A DNA stretch of 64,000 nucleotides from Telluribacter roseus (GTDB lineage Bacteria > Bacteroidota > Bacteroidia > Cytophagales > Spirosomataceae). Below, piece by piece: positions 47,875 through 56,307 of the stretch. The stretch spans positions 124,001 to 188,000 of the forward strand of contig NZ_JAFEUV020000008.1 in NCBI RefSeq assembly GCF_017355915.2. Reading direction: 5' to 3'. The first letter of the stretch is position 1; every line of letters begins with the position of its first letter. Made by a program: the position numbers and the translations under genes. A model generated the notes under the pieces. That model was not told the DNA's origin. It did no database searches and saw only the letters and a program-made list of their open reading frames with translations.

Positions 47875-48480
47875 CTACCACTCATGGACCACCTCTACCA
47901 CTTTCCCTGGATTACCCCGCACGACGGCGCCATCAGGTACATCCCTGACTACTACTGTACCCGCGCCTATTTTGCATCCGCGGCCAATGGTAAGGTTAGG
48001 TACTACCACGGCGCCGGCTCCTACCAGCGTACCTTCACCTACCTGTATGTTACCACACAGGATAGCCCCCGGAGCTATGTGTACATAATCGGCTATGCGG
48101 CAGTCATGGTCGACGGAGGCAGCGGTATTGATGATTACATGGCGGCCCAGAGTAGTGTCGGCCTGTACCGTGGCGCGGTGCAGGATGACGGTACCTTCGC
48201 CGATCTTGACGCTGGGATCTACCAGGGCTGACGAATGAACGGCCCGTCCGAAGGGGTGCTGTATCCGCTGAACGATCCTCCGGCGAACGTCATTGTAGCC
48301 AATGGCTACTATAATGGCGCGCTCGTGTTCGTACGCAGGATCGTAAGGACCTACTACCTCAATATTTCCGAGTGTTTTTCTGGCCGGATCATCATCAAAT
48401 ATAGCCTTTACGGTCCGTCCGTTGGAGTGGAGGCAGGAGGCTATTACTTTGGCATGGCCGCTGGCACCGTACAGAAGCAT
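47875..48480 (-). CDS. NeuD/PglD-type sugar O/N-acetyltransferase
   Basis: 201 residues. The N-terminal Rossmann-like part (MLLYGASGHAKVIASCL) binds the nucleotide sugar; the C-terminal part is a left-handed β-helix of hexapeptide repeats (VKIGEGTVILHRATVQADTT, IGRGCKIGAGTVVVRDVPDG) with the catalytic His in AASVDHDCRIADYVHI. It would acetylate the amino sugar made by the adjacent aminotransferase. It lies 56 bases from that gene. Confidence 0.9.
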   Translation of the reverse strand: MLLYGASGHAKVIASCLHSNGRTVKAIFDDDPARKTLGNIEVVGPYDPAYEHERAIIVAIGYNDVRRRIVQRIQHPFGRAVHSSALVDPSVKIGEGTVILHRATVQADTTLGRHVIINTAASVDHDCRIADYVHIAPGAILCGNIQVGEGTLVGAGAVVVPNLTIGRGCKIGAGTVVVRDVPDGAVVRGNPGKVVEVVHEW

Positions 48481-48504
48481 AGGGTCTGAAATTATGAATT
48501 AGTG

Positions 48505-48617
48505 AATGCTGAGTTATGCATGAAAGAAGAGAGAGTAAGTGCGTAAAATATATATCAATACACTCTTTACCCTTAGTAACTAAATAATTCAGAATTATTC
48601 ATTCAGAACTCAGCATT
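48505..48617. repeat. Distant inverted repeat AATGCTGAGTT
   Basis: AATGCTGAGTT (48505-48515) and its exact complement AACTCAGCATT (48607-48617) flank about 90 AT-rich bases between the acetyltransferase and sugar transferase genes. It may be a remnant of a small dispersed element, or just spacer. Confidence 0.4.
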
Positions 48618-48625
48618 ATTTTTCA

Positions 48626-49228
48626 TCAATTCCCCTCAAACTTCTCCATCGTCACGGAAGTGGCGGAGCTGATCCCTTCGCGGCGCAGGGTCTTCCAGAT
48701 GGTTAAGGAAATGATTTTCAGGTCCAGCCCCAGCGACAGGTTGTCTACGTACCAAATGTCGTACTCAAACTTCTGCGTCCAGCTGATGGTGTTACGGCCA
48801 TTGACCTGCGCCCAACCGGTGATGCCCGGACGTACCTGGTGGCGTCGGCGTTGCTGCTCGTTGTACAGGGGCAGGTACTCGACCAGCAGCGGCCTCGGGC
48901 CAATGAGGCTCATGTCGCCCCGGAGTACATTCCAGAGTTGGGGGAGCTCGTCGAGTGAGGTTTTACGAATAAAGCGCCCAACGGGCGTCAGTCGTTCCCC
49001 ATCTGGAAGTAGCTGGCCGCTGGCATCGCGGCGGTCATTCATGGTCTTGAATTTGACCAGCGTAAATACCCTTTCGTGAAGGCCGGGACGCGGCTGGCGG
49101 AAAAAAGGAGAGCCGCGGTTGGCAAGCCAGAGCAACAGCGTAAGTAAAAGCAAAAGCGGCGACAGGACCATTAATCCTGCCGCCGCCGCCGTGGTATCTA
49201 ATAGTCTTTTGCCAAACGCTCTGTACAT
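48626..49228 (-). CDS. Undecaprenyl-phosphate phosphoglycosyl transferase (PglC-like)
   Basis: 200 residues, small monotopic PGT family. One N-terminal re-entrant/membrane segment (about 14-36, AAAAGLMVLSPLLLLLTLLL), then VKFKTMND, the catalytic dyad in SLDELPQLWNVLRGDMSLIG, PRPLLVEYLPLY and the RPGITGWAQVNGRNTISW block. It starts glycan assembly by moving a sugar phosphate onto undecaprenyl phosphate. First gene of the small glycan cluster in the minus-strand order. Confidence 0.92.
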   Translation of the reverse strand: MYRAFGKRLLDTTAAAAGLMVLSPLLLLLTLLLWLANRGSPFFRQPRPGLHERVFTLVKFKTMNDRRDASGQLLPDGERLTPVGRFIRKTSLDELPQLWNVLRGDMSLIGPRPLLVEYLPLYNEQQRRRHQVRPGITGWAQVNGRNTISWTQKFEYDIWYVDNLSLGLDLKIISLTIWKTLRREGISSATSVTMEKFEGN

Positions 49229-49239
49229 GCGCCTATGGA

Positions 49240-51648
49240 TCAGTACAAAGAAGGAAAACGCTGCGGTTCGGCTTCGTGCATAATGGCATAGACCGCCTCA
49301 AATATGTCCTCTATGTTGGGCTTCGAGAAGTAGTCTCCATCAGAACCATAGGCTGGCCGGTGTGGCTTGGCCGAAAGGGTCTGGGGCGGTGAGTCAAGCC
49401 AGCGGTAGGCGTTCTGTCCCTCTACTACCTGTTGCATCATGTAGGCCGACGCGCCTCCCGGTACATCCTCATCCGCAAACAGCACCCGGTTGGTTTTCTT
49501 TACGGACTCCACAATGCGGTGGTTGATGTCAAAAGGCAGGAGCGTTTGTACATCTATGACTTCTACACTTATACCCTGCTGCTCGAGTTGCGCGGCCGCC
49601 TCTAGCACGATACGACACATCGAGCCGTAGGTCACTACGGTAACGTCAGTACCTTCACGGAGTACTTCAGGCTCGCCCAGTGGCAGACACATGTCACCTA
49701 TGTTGGAAGGCAGGCGCTCCTTCAGACGATACCCGTTCAGCGGTTCTATCACCAGGGCCGGATCGTCACCCTTCATAAGGGTGTTATAAAAACCAGCGGC
49801 CTGGGTAAAGCTGCGGGGTACCAGCACGTGCATGCCCCGGAGGCTGCCCAGCATAGCGCCTAGTTGCGAGCCGGAGTGCCAGATGCCCTCCAGGCGGTGT
49901 CCCCGCGACCGGATAATGACCGGGGCTTTCTGGCCGCCTGCCGTACGGTAGCGTAGGGTAGCCAGGTCGTCGGTAAGGGTAGCCAGCGCGTAAAATATAT
50001 AGTCGAAGTACTGAATCTCTACGATAGGGCGGAGGCCACGCATGGCCAGTCCTATGCCCTGACCGATGATGGTCGTTTCGCGGATACCCGTATCGGTAAT
50101 TCGGATCTCGCCGTATTTTTCCTGCAAGCCAGCCATTCCCTGATTTACATCTCCTATATGGCCTACATCTTCACCAAGAGCCACCACGCGGGGGTCCTTA
50201 GTAAAGAGAGCATCGAAGTACGAGCGGATAATGTCACGTCCGTCCAGCAGGGGGCCGGCTTCCTCATAGGTAGCGGCCACAGCCTCTACCTTCAGGGGCG
50301 ATTCGTCCGACTCGCTGTACAGGTTATGGCTGTACCGCAATGTATTATTTTCAAACTCCTGGTGCAGCCAGTTCTGGAGGGGGCGGCGCACTTCCGGTGT
50401 AGCCGTAGCCATTATACGTAGGGCTTTACGAACAGTAGACACACTATCCCGGCGCAGGGGCTGGTAGGTTTTGCGTAGCTCGGTAGCCAGCTCCCGTACC
50501 GCTTCCCCGTTAGGAGTTTCTTCGGCCGCTTTTTCCAGCAGGCCTATCATCTGGCGATGCTCCTCTTCGATATCCTGACGAAATGCTTTCCACGACTTGT
50601 TGCGGCTATCGCGGGCGGTTTCTCTGGCTTCTTTTTCGATAGCCATTACCTCTTCCTCGGTAGCATAGCCATTTTTCAGGATCCACTCCCTGAACCGCTG
50701 GTTGCAGTCGTGCTCCGCTTCCCACTTCAGGCGCTCCCGGCTTTTGTAGCGCTCATGGGAGCCCGAGGTAGAGTGCCCCTGCGGCTGGGTAAGCTCCTGC
50801 ACGTGTACCAGCACTGGTACTTGTTCGTTGCGACAGAGCGCGGCGGCCTTCTGGTACGTTTCAATAAGAGCGGGGTAGTCCCAGCCCTTTACGGTAAATA
50901 TTTCGATACCGGCCTCGTCTTCGGTACGCTGCAGGCCAGCCAGAGCTTTGGAAATACTGCTCTTGGTAGTTTGGTAACGGATAGGTACGGATATACCGTA
51001 GCCATCGTCCCATACCGACATCAGCAGCGGTACCTGTAATACACCGGCTGCATTCATGGTTTCCCAGAACATCCCCTGCGACGTAGAGGCGTCGCCGATG
51101 GTGGCGAATACAATCTCGTTGCCCTGCTTGGAGAAAGTGCTGAGCTGGTGCAGCGTTTCGTTATAGCGGTATAGCTTGGAAGCGTAGGCCAACCCCAGAG
51201 AGCGGGGGATCTGCCCGGCCGTTGGCGAAATATCACATACTGAGTTGTAAAGTTTGGTCTGGTCGCGCCAGTGTCCCTCGTGGTCAAGCCAGCGGGTGGC
51301 GTAGTGCCCGTTCATAGAGCGCCCGCCCGTATGCGGGTCGTGGGCAATATCAGCATGTGCGTATAGTTGAGCAAAAAACTGCTGCCACGTCAGGTTGCCC
51401 AAAGCGGCTTCGACTGTCTGGTCACGGTAGTAGCCCGACCGGAAGTCACCCAGCCGGAAGGCCCGTGCCATAGCTACCTGCGCTACTTCCTTGCCATCAC
51501 CGAATATTCCGAACTTTGCCCGGCCGCCCATCACATCTTTCCGTCCCAGCAGGCTCACCTGTCGACTCTCGCAGGCTATGCGGTAGTCTTCAAGTATCTT
51601 CTCCTGTGTCAGTACACTATTTTCGGGCAGAATATCGTTTATAAGCAT
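49240..51648 (-). CDS. Branched-chain 2-oxoacid dehydrogenase E1, fused alpha-beta
   Basis: About 802 residues from ATG 51648 (MLINDILPENSVLTQEK); an upstream TTG at 51675 would add nine. The alpha part (about 1-400) has the thiamine diphosphate site around GDASTSQGMFWETMNAAGVL and RYKSRERLKWE; the beta part (about 460-802) has VVALGEDVGHIGDVNQGMAG and a C-terminal transketolase-C domain. The two parts are separate subunits in most bacteria; fused E1 enzymes are common in Bacteroidota. The substrate is likely 2-oxoisovalerate-type acids, but pyruvate cannot be excluded. No E2/E3 nearby. Confidence 0.88.
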   Translation of the reverse strand: MLINDILPENSVLTQEKILEDYRIACESRQVSLLGRKDVMGGRAKFGIFGDGKEVAQVAMARAFRLGDFRSGYYRDQTVEAALGNLTWQQFFAQLYAHADIAHDPHTGGRSMNGHYATRWLDHEGHWRDQTKLYNSVCDISPTAGQIPRSLGLAYASKLYRYNETLHQLSTFSKQGNEIVFATIGDASTSQGMFWETMNAAGVLQVPLLMSVWDDGYGISVPIRYQTTKSSISKALAGLQRTEDEAGIEIFTVKGWDYPALIETYQKAAALCRNEQVPVLVHVQELTQPQGHSTSGSHERYKSRERLKWEAEHDCNQRFREWILKNGYATEEEVMAIEKEARETARDSRNKSWKAFRQDIEEEHRQMIGLLEKAAEETPNGEAVRELATELRKTYQPLRRDSVSTVRKALRIMATATPEVRRPLQNWLHQEFENNTLRYSHNLYSESDESPLKVEAVAATYEEAGPLLDGRDIIRSYFDALFTKDPRVVALGEDVGHIGDVNQGMAGLQEKYGEIRITDTGIRETTIIGQGIGLAMRGLRPIVEIQYFDYIFYALATLTDDLATLRYRTAGGQKAPVIIRSRGHRLEGIWHSGSQLGAMLGSLRGMHVLVPRSFTQAAGFYNTLMKGDDPALVIEPLNGYRLKERLPSNIGDMCLPLGEPEVLREGTDVTVVTYGSMCRIVLEAAAQLEQQGISVEVIDVQTLLPFDINHRIVESVKKTNRVLFADEDVPGGASAYMMQQVVEGQNAYRWLDSPPQTLSAKPHRPAYGSDGDYFSKPNIEDIFEAVYAIMHEAEPQRFPSLY

Positions 51649-51873
51649 AGTATTTCGGGTAACTGCAACGTTCAATAATCGTGTAGTTAATATACGGATT
51701 AGAACGTTTTAGGTCAAAAATAAATTAAAATCCTTCTCCTTTCAAAAAAACGAATTCTTATGTTTCTTTGTTGGAAAGGTGCTACAATAGTCAAAAGTTT
51801 GGCAAACCTTTTGTATACTAACCAAGTGTTGTCTTAGCAAACAAATTTTTCACAACTAAATTTTGAGGGTATC

Positions 51874-52278
51874 ATGAAAAAATTTTTTTCGGTTTTGGTA
51901 GTGTTGTTATCAGTAGCAACGTTCAGCTATGCGCAGAAAGGAGTAATGAAGTTCAAGGCAGAAACGCATAGCTTCGGAAAAATCGAGCAGGGTAAGCCTG
52001 TTACGCATGAGTTTACTTTTACCAACACAGGTACTGATCCAATTGTTATCTCTAACGTAAGTGCCTCATGTGGCTGTACTACGCCTAGCTATACCAAAGA
52101 TCCCGTACTACCTGGTAAGACTGGTTCGATCAAAGCTACCTACAATGCCGCTGCTATGGGTTCTTTCAATAAGTCCGTAACCGTATTCAGCAACTCAGAG
52201 TCACCAAGCATTACACTGTTCCTGAAAGGTGAGGTAGTTCCGAAAGAGCAGGCTGTCAAAGCATCGACTAAGAAATAA
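51874..52278 (+). CDS. DUF1573 domain protein, exported
   Basis: 134 residues. Signal peptide MKKFFSVLVVLLSVATFSYA. The mature part is one immunoglobulin-like β-sandwich of the DUF1573/ASPM-like family with FSFGKIEQGKPVTHEFTFTN-type start (here HSFGKIEQGKPV), NVSASCGCTTP and SITLFLKGEVV. The role is unknown; the family is abundant in Bacteroidota envelopes. Own strong terminator. The 198 bases upstream hold an imperfect dyad at 51792-51812. Confidence 0.9.
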   Translation: MKKFFSVLVVLLSVATFSYAQKGVMKFKAETHSFGKIEQGKPVTHEFTFTNTGTDPIVISNVSASCGCTTPSYTKDPVLPGKTGSIKATYNAAAMGSFNKSVTVFSNSESPSITLFLKGEVVPKEQAVKASTKK

Positions 52279-52308
52279 GCCTTCCGGGTTATTTATATAG
52301 CATTTCAA

Positions 52309-52350
52309 CAAGAGCGGCCTCCCCATGTGGGGAGGCCGCTCTTGTTTTGT
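52309..52350 (+). terminator. Terminator after DUF1573 gene
   Basis: 16-bp perfect stem CAAGAGCGGCCTCCCC/GGGGAGGCCGCTCTTG (52309-52324 with 52329-52344), loop ATGT, then TTTTG. It may also serve the convergent lptD-like gene ending at 52386. Confidence 0.93.
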
Positions 52351-52385
52351 AGGGTACTTTCCGTCAGGCAAAGTAGTTGATAGTC

Positions 52386-55373
52386 TTAATATCCGCCCCG
52401 GTCGTAGAAGGAGCGACGGCGGGTGAGTTTGAGATCCTGCAGGATGGACGACTTGGCCTTCAGCGTAAAGTTGTAGTTGCTAACCCGGAACTGGCTACCC
52501 GCGAAGGGAGTCCAGTTGAAGCTCATGTCCCAGCAGTGCAGGTCGCGGTAGAGCGTGAGGGTAGTAATCGAGGGCTTGAAGGCCACAAAGTCAAAGCCCG
52601 ACTGTACGCTTAGTTTCCACTTGGGCGTCAGGCTCAGGTCACCCGTTACGTTTACAGTCTGAATGAGGCTGGGATCCTGCAGACCTATGCGCGACAGGCC
52701 GAAGTTGTAGTTCAGGGTTACGTTCCAGGGTATATTAAAGTCTACGTACAGATCAGGATTCCGTTCGATAAACTCGAGCTGCTCTTCGGTAGCTGTAGGG
52801 CTATTAGGAGGCGTATTGATATTGTTAACCCCGGTTGGAGTGGGCTGGGTCCTGTTGTTCCCCTTTTTGGGAGAGAAACTGGTACCTACCGCCAGGTTCA
52901 GGTTTTGCAGCCGGGCCAGGCCCTGTCCTCTGGTAATGGCAAATTCGTTGATCTTGATCCCGGGAGAGTTGATAAAGGTACTGCCCGTGCGCGTGTCAGG
53001 TACATAGGCGTAGGGATCAAAGTTCATGTTGAAGTTCAGGTTCAGGTTCTGACCGATCCGGGCGTTGGCGTTGACGTTGACGTTGGACAGATTGAGCGAG
53101 TCGGCCAGCATGTTGTACGACCCTCCAATACTCAGGTTGTCGAGCAGGGATACCTTTTCGAACTGGGTCGCTGCCGTATCACTCCTGGACCGGAGCTTCA
53201 TTTCAAAGGAGTTGTTGATACTATACGATACCACACCGGCCGCTCGGGATGAGCCCGACCCAACACCACCATTTAACCCCCGAAAGCGGGACAACATACG
53301 CGTTTCGCCCATATCGTTGATGGTTACCTGCTGATAGAAGCTATTATTGGTAGAGAAATCAGGGGTATAGCTGAACGAGAGTGAGGGGATAACAGTATGC
53401 CGAATAGCCTCCAGTCGACGCCCCCGCACAAAGAAGGTACCGTAGAAACGGGTGTTCATGCCCGCTCCAAAACCGTACGTGTATTGGGTAGCGATGGTAT
53501 TGACGGTATCAATCCGGACTTGGTTGTTGCCCAGGTACGTGTAGTTGTACTTCTTCGTAAATACCTCCCCCTGCAGTGAGATACTGGGTGTAAAGTTGAT
53601 GTAGCGCATCAACTTGAAGTTAGGCAGCGAGATAGGGAGCGAGTACCGTCCCGCAAACTGCGCATCGCGAAGCATGGTAGGCAGATTGGCAAACTCAAAC
53701 GGAATGACTACCTCGGTACTTCTGATTCTTGACGTATCTATCGGATTGGCAATGGTAAAGCCAAGCCGGGCAGAGGAAGTATCAATAGGAGCAAGAGCGT
53801 TTGACAGGGTATAGTTTCCGGTGAATTCCATACCCAGACGGAAGCTCTCGTACCAGCGCCCGATACCGCCGTTGAGGGCAAAGGGAGCGATCTGGTTAAT
53901 ACCAAAGTTAAAGTCGGATGATACGGCCGTTTTGCCTCCTTCACGCAGGCCGGTCCGCTGGTTGTACTGTCCGAAGTTCTGGTTAACCCGTACACTGGCT
54001 CCCGCCCGGGCGTATTGTCCGAAGTTGCGGTTGTACTGCACCGACGAGGTCGCGATGTTGGAGATGTACCGCTGCGTCTCGATGGCGTTAAACTGGTTGA
54101 AGCTGTTGCTCGTGATGTTGACGTTGGCCGAGAAGGTAGAGGTACCTCGTGGCACCGGCGCATGCGACCACAGCAGGCTGAAGTCATTACGGCCAGGTAC
54201 CCGCATGATCCGGTCGATCTCGTCGCCGGAGCGGTTGCGGTTAAAGCGGAACGCAAAGTTACCGTTGTAGCGGTAGCGCTTGGCGTAGGTAGAGGCCACC
54301 CCGGCTCCCCAGCTACCGGTAGAGTAGATCTGCCCGGTAATGGCGGCATTGACATACTTGCTGATGGCAAAGTAGTAGCCTCCGTCGCGCAGGTAGAAGC
54401 CGCGGCCGTTGGGTTCTTCACCGTACTGCGGGAACAGGATCCCCGATGTACCTATCTCTTTCTTTTTGGGAAACGGGAAAAAACCAAAGGGCAAGCCTAT
54501 AGGTAAGGGTACATCGGCTATCACCAGGTTAAAGGGGCCGGACACGACCTGCTTGTTCTCAATGACTTTCAGCTTAGGCGCGTTGATATGAAAGTGCGGA
54601 TGCGTAAGGGTACAGGTGGTATAGATGGAGCCGTGAATAAACAGGTTTCCTTCGTCGTCCCGTTTGACCCGGTTTCCCCGTATATTTCCCTCACCCTGCT
54701 GGGTCACTACCCCGCGACTAATTCCCTTCTTACTCTTGAAGTTATAGCGCATTTCCTGGGCATTGAAAGTCTCCGGTCCATCCTGGAATACCGGGTCCCC
54801 GACTACCTTCTTCGCCGTTGAGTCGTAAGTGCCTTTTGCAAACACTTCGTTCGTTACCCAGTTAAGTCTTATGTAACTTGCTTGCAATTTTATGCTTCCG
54901 TACGTAACTTGTGCATTACCATACAGATGCACCTGCTTGCCGTCAACGTCCATAATGGTGGAGTCTTCGGCGGCATATTCTACTACGGCCTGCAGGTCGC
55001 TCTGCTGGGCCAGCGTATCGGTCTGGGTGGAGTCAGTGGTAACGGCTATACCTGAGGGAGTTCCGCTGGTATCCGCCGGGATCGTATCAGTTCTGGGTAC
55101 ACTAACACCGGGTACCGCCGTACCGGGTACTGCCGTACCGGGTACTGCCGTACCGGGTACTGCCGTACCGGGTACTGCCGTACCGGGTACCGCTGTACCG
55201 GGTGCCGTAGCACGGGGTATACCTGTACCATCCGCCGGACGTATAACCGGACGAGTGGTTTGAGGCTGGCGGGAGAGGCCTGGTAGACGAGGTTTCCGCT
55301 GCTGGGCGTTTGCCTGCCCCATCAGCATCACCATCAACAGGCCCAGCCATATAATAATAGCTTGTTTTTTCAG
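52386..55373 (-). CDS. LptD-like LPS-assembly outer-membrane protein
   Basis: About 995 residues. A Bacteroidota LptD-type protein: signal peptide KKQAIIIWLGLLMVMLMGQANA, a Pro/Thr-rich linker with six PGTAV repeats (about 50-80), an OstA-like N-terminal β-jellyroll domain (ADGKQ-like MDVDGKQVHLYGNAQVTYGS, GPETFNAQEMRYNFKSKKGI), and a long β-barrel to the C-terminus. It would insert LPS into the outer leaflet. The start is uncertain: the frame is open to a TTG at 55445, but a candidate promoter lies inside that extension. CTG 55373 gives a textbook signal peptide (M-KKQAIIIWL). Confidence 0.85.
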   Translation of the reverse strand: MKKQAIIIWLGLLMVMLMGQANAQQRKPRLPGLSRQPQTTRPVIRPADGTGIPRATAPGTAVPGTAVPGTAVPGTAVPGTAVPGTAVPGVSVPRTDTIPADTSGTPSGIAVTTDSTQTDTLAQQSDLQAVVEYAAEDSTIMDVDGKQVHLYGNAQVTYGSIKLQASYIRLNWVTNEVFAKGTYDSTAKKVVGDPVFQDGPETFNAQEMRYNFKSKKGISRGVVTQQGEGNIRGNRVKRDDEGNLFIHGSIYTTCTLTHPHFHINAPKLKVIENKQVVSGPFNLVIADVPLPIGLPFGFFPFPKKKEIGTSGILFPQYGEEPNGRGFYLRDGGYYFAISKYVNAAITGQIYSTGSWGAGVASTYAKRYRYNGNFAFRFNRNRSGDEIDRIMRVPGRNDFSLLWSHAPVPRGTSTFSANVNITSNSFNQFNAIETQRYISNIATSSVQYNRNFGQYARAGASVRVNQNFGQYNQRTGLREGGKTAVSSDFNFGINQIAPFALNGGIGRWYESFRLGMEFTGNYTLSNALAPIDTSSARLGFTIANPIDTSRIRSTEVVIPFEFANLPTMLRDAQFAGRYSLPISLPNFKLMRYINFTPSISLQGEVFTKKYNYTYLGNNQVRIDTVNTIATQYTYGFGAGMNTRFYGTFFVRGRRLEAIRHTVIPSLSFSYTPDFSTNNSFYQQVTINDMGETRMLSRFRGLNGGVGSGSSRAAGVVSYSINNSFEMKLRSRSDTAATQFEKVSLLDNLSIGGSYNMLADSLNLSNVNVNANARIGQNLNLNFNMNFDPYAYVPDTRTGSTFINSPGIKINEFAITRGQGLARLQNLNLAVGTSFSPKKGNNRTQPTPTGVNNINTPPNSPTATEEQLEFIERNPDLYVDFNIPWNVTLNYNFGLSRIGLQDPSLIQTVNVTGDLSLTPKWKLSVQSGFDFVAFKPSITTLTLYRDLHCWDMSFNWTPFAGSQFRVSNYNFTLKAKSSILQDLKLTRRRSFYDRGGY
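55111..55215. repeat. 15-bp tandem repeat in lptD-like gene
   Basis: Six full units of GGTAC[CT]GC[CT]GTACCG (55111-55200), four of them identical, plus one decayed unit (55201-55215). Each codes for PGTAV on the minus strand. Units are a multiple of three, so changes in number keep the frame. The unit is so close to self-complementary that the plus strand also reads PGTAV. Confidence 0.95.
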
Positions 55374-55387
55374 TTGTGTAAATAGAT

Positions 55388-55433
55388 TATTTTTGTAAAA
55401 GGAAGCCAAAATTAGCAGAGAATTCTCTTTCAA
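55388..55433. promoter_or_regulatory. Divergent promoter region, lptD-like and amidase genes
   Basis: Plus strand: TATTTTTG at 55388-55395 matches TAnnTTTG for the amidase gene at 55457. Minus strand: TAATTTTG (55414-55407) with TTG (55433-55431) 16 bases upstream, for the lptD-like gene. Both lie within 45 bases, so the genes may be controlled together. Confidence 0.5.
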
Positions 55434-55456
55434 GTAACGCACCAACCCTAAATTTA

Positions 55457-56257
55457 ATGTTAAAAGTTCTTAAAATCGTAGGCGCAGCAGGTTGTTTGAT
55501 GTTGAGTGTAGCCTTTGCTTTTCAAGAAGAACCCGAGCCTGAAAACGACCCGCGGAAAATTGATGTAGTTGTGATCGATGCCGGTCATGGAGGCCATGAC
55601 ATTGGCACCCGCGGACGGGTAGCCCGCGAGTCACGTACGACCCTCAAAATAGCTCAGGCTCTGGGACGTAAAATTAAGGCAGAAATGCCGGAGGTGAAAG
55701 TACTTTATACCCGGACGTCAGATGTTTTTGTCGATCTGGCCGATCGCTCCGCTTTTGCCAACCGTAACAAGGCCGACCTATTCGTATCCATTCACTGTAA
55801 CTACGCACCGGGCTCCAGCCGCGTCCATGGTACCGAGACCTACGTGATGGGACTTCACAAGACCGAAGGCAACCTGGAAGTAGCCAAGCGAGAGAACTCC
55901 GTTATTCTGCAGGAGGCTAACTACAAGCAAAAATACAAGGGCTTTGATCCTGATTCGCCGCTGGCGCATATCATGCTGGCCAACTACCAGAGTGCCTTCC
56001 TCACCAGCAGTCTGCGCTATGCCGACCACGTCGAGCATCAGTTCCAGACCATCACCCAGCGCGCCAGCCGCGGCGTTAAGCAGGCGGGATTCCTGGTACT
56101 ATGGCGTACAACCATGCCTAGCGTACTGGTAGAGACCGGCTTCCTGAGCAACCCTACCGAAGAGGCGTATCTGAACTCGGATCGGGGACAGGACGAGGTG
56201 GCGGAGTCGCTTTACGCCGCATTTAAACAATACAAGCGTGAGATGGAACGATATTAG
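55457..56257 (+). CDS. N-acetylmuramoyl-L-alanine amidase
   Basis: 266 residues, Amidase_3 family. Signal peptide about 1-23. Zinc ligands are visible: H44 in VVIDAGHGGHD, E58 in RVARESRTT, His in LFVSIHCN; the catalytic Glu is in PSVLVETGFLSNPTEEAYL. It cuts the stem peptide from peptidoglycan in the periplasm, for cell separation. It diverges from the lptD-like gene and is followed by an MCE gene 50 bases on. Confidence 0.94.
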   Translation: MLKVLKIVGAAGCLMLSVAFAFQEEPEPENDPRKIDVVVIDAGHGGHDIGTRGRVARESRTTLKIAQALGRKIKAEMPEVKVLYTRTSDVFVDLADRSAFANRNKADLFVSIHCNYAPGSSRVHGTETYVMGLHKTEGNLEVAKRENSVILQEANYKQKYKGFDPDSPLAHIMLANYQSAFLTSSLRYADHVEHQFQTITQRASRGVKQAGFLVLWRTTMPSVLVETGFLSNPTEEAYLNSDRGQDEVAESLYAAFKQYKREMERY

Positions 56258-56307
56258 TCGTATTTTCGTAGCGAAAATAGCACTTAGTTCTGTCATCACT
56301 ACTGTCC

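Noticed and set aside
53738-54421. Long minus-strand frame (227 codons) inside the lptD-like gene
   Set aside because: Same strand but another frame; Ser/Thr/Pro-rich shadow of the real coding sequence with no recognisable domain.
54892-55263. Open frame on the plus strand with PGTAV repeats, opposite the lptD-like gene
   Set aside because: It lies wholly inside the lptD-like gene and is kept open by the near-palindromic repeat; it has no family features of its own.
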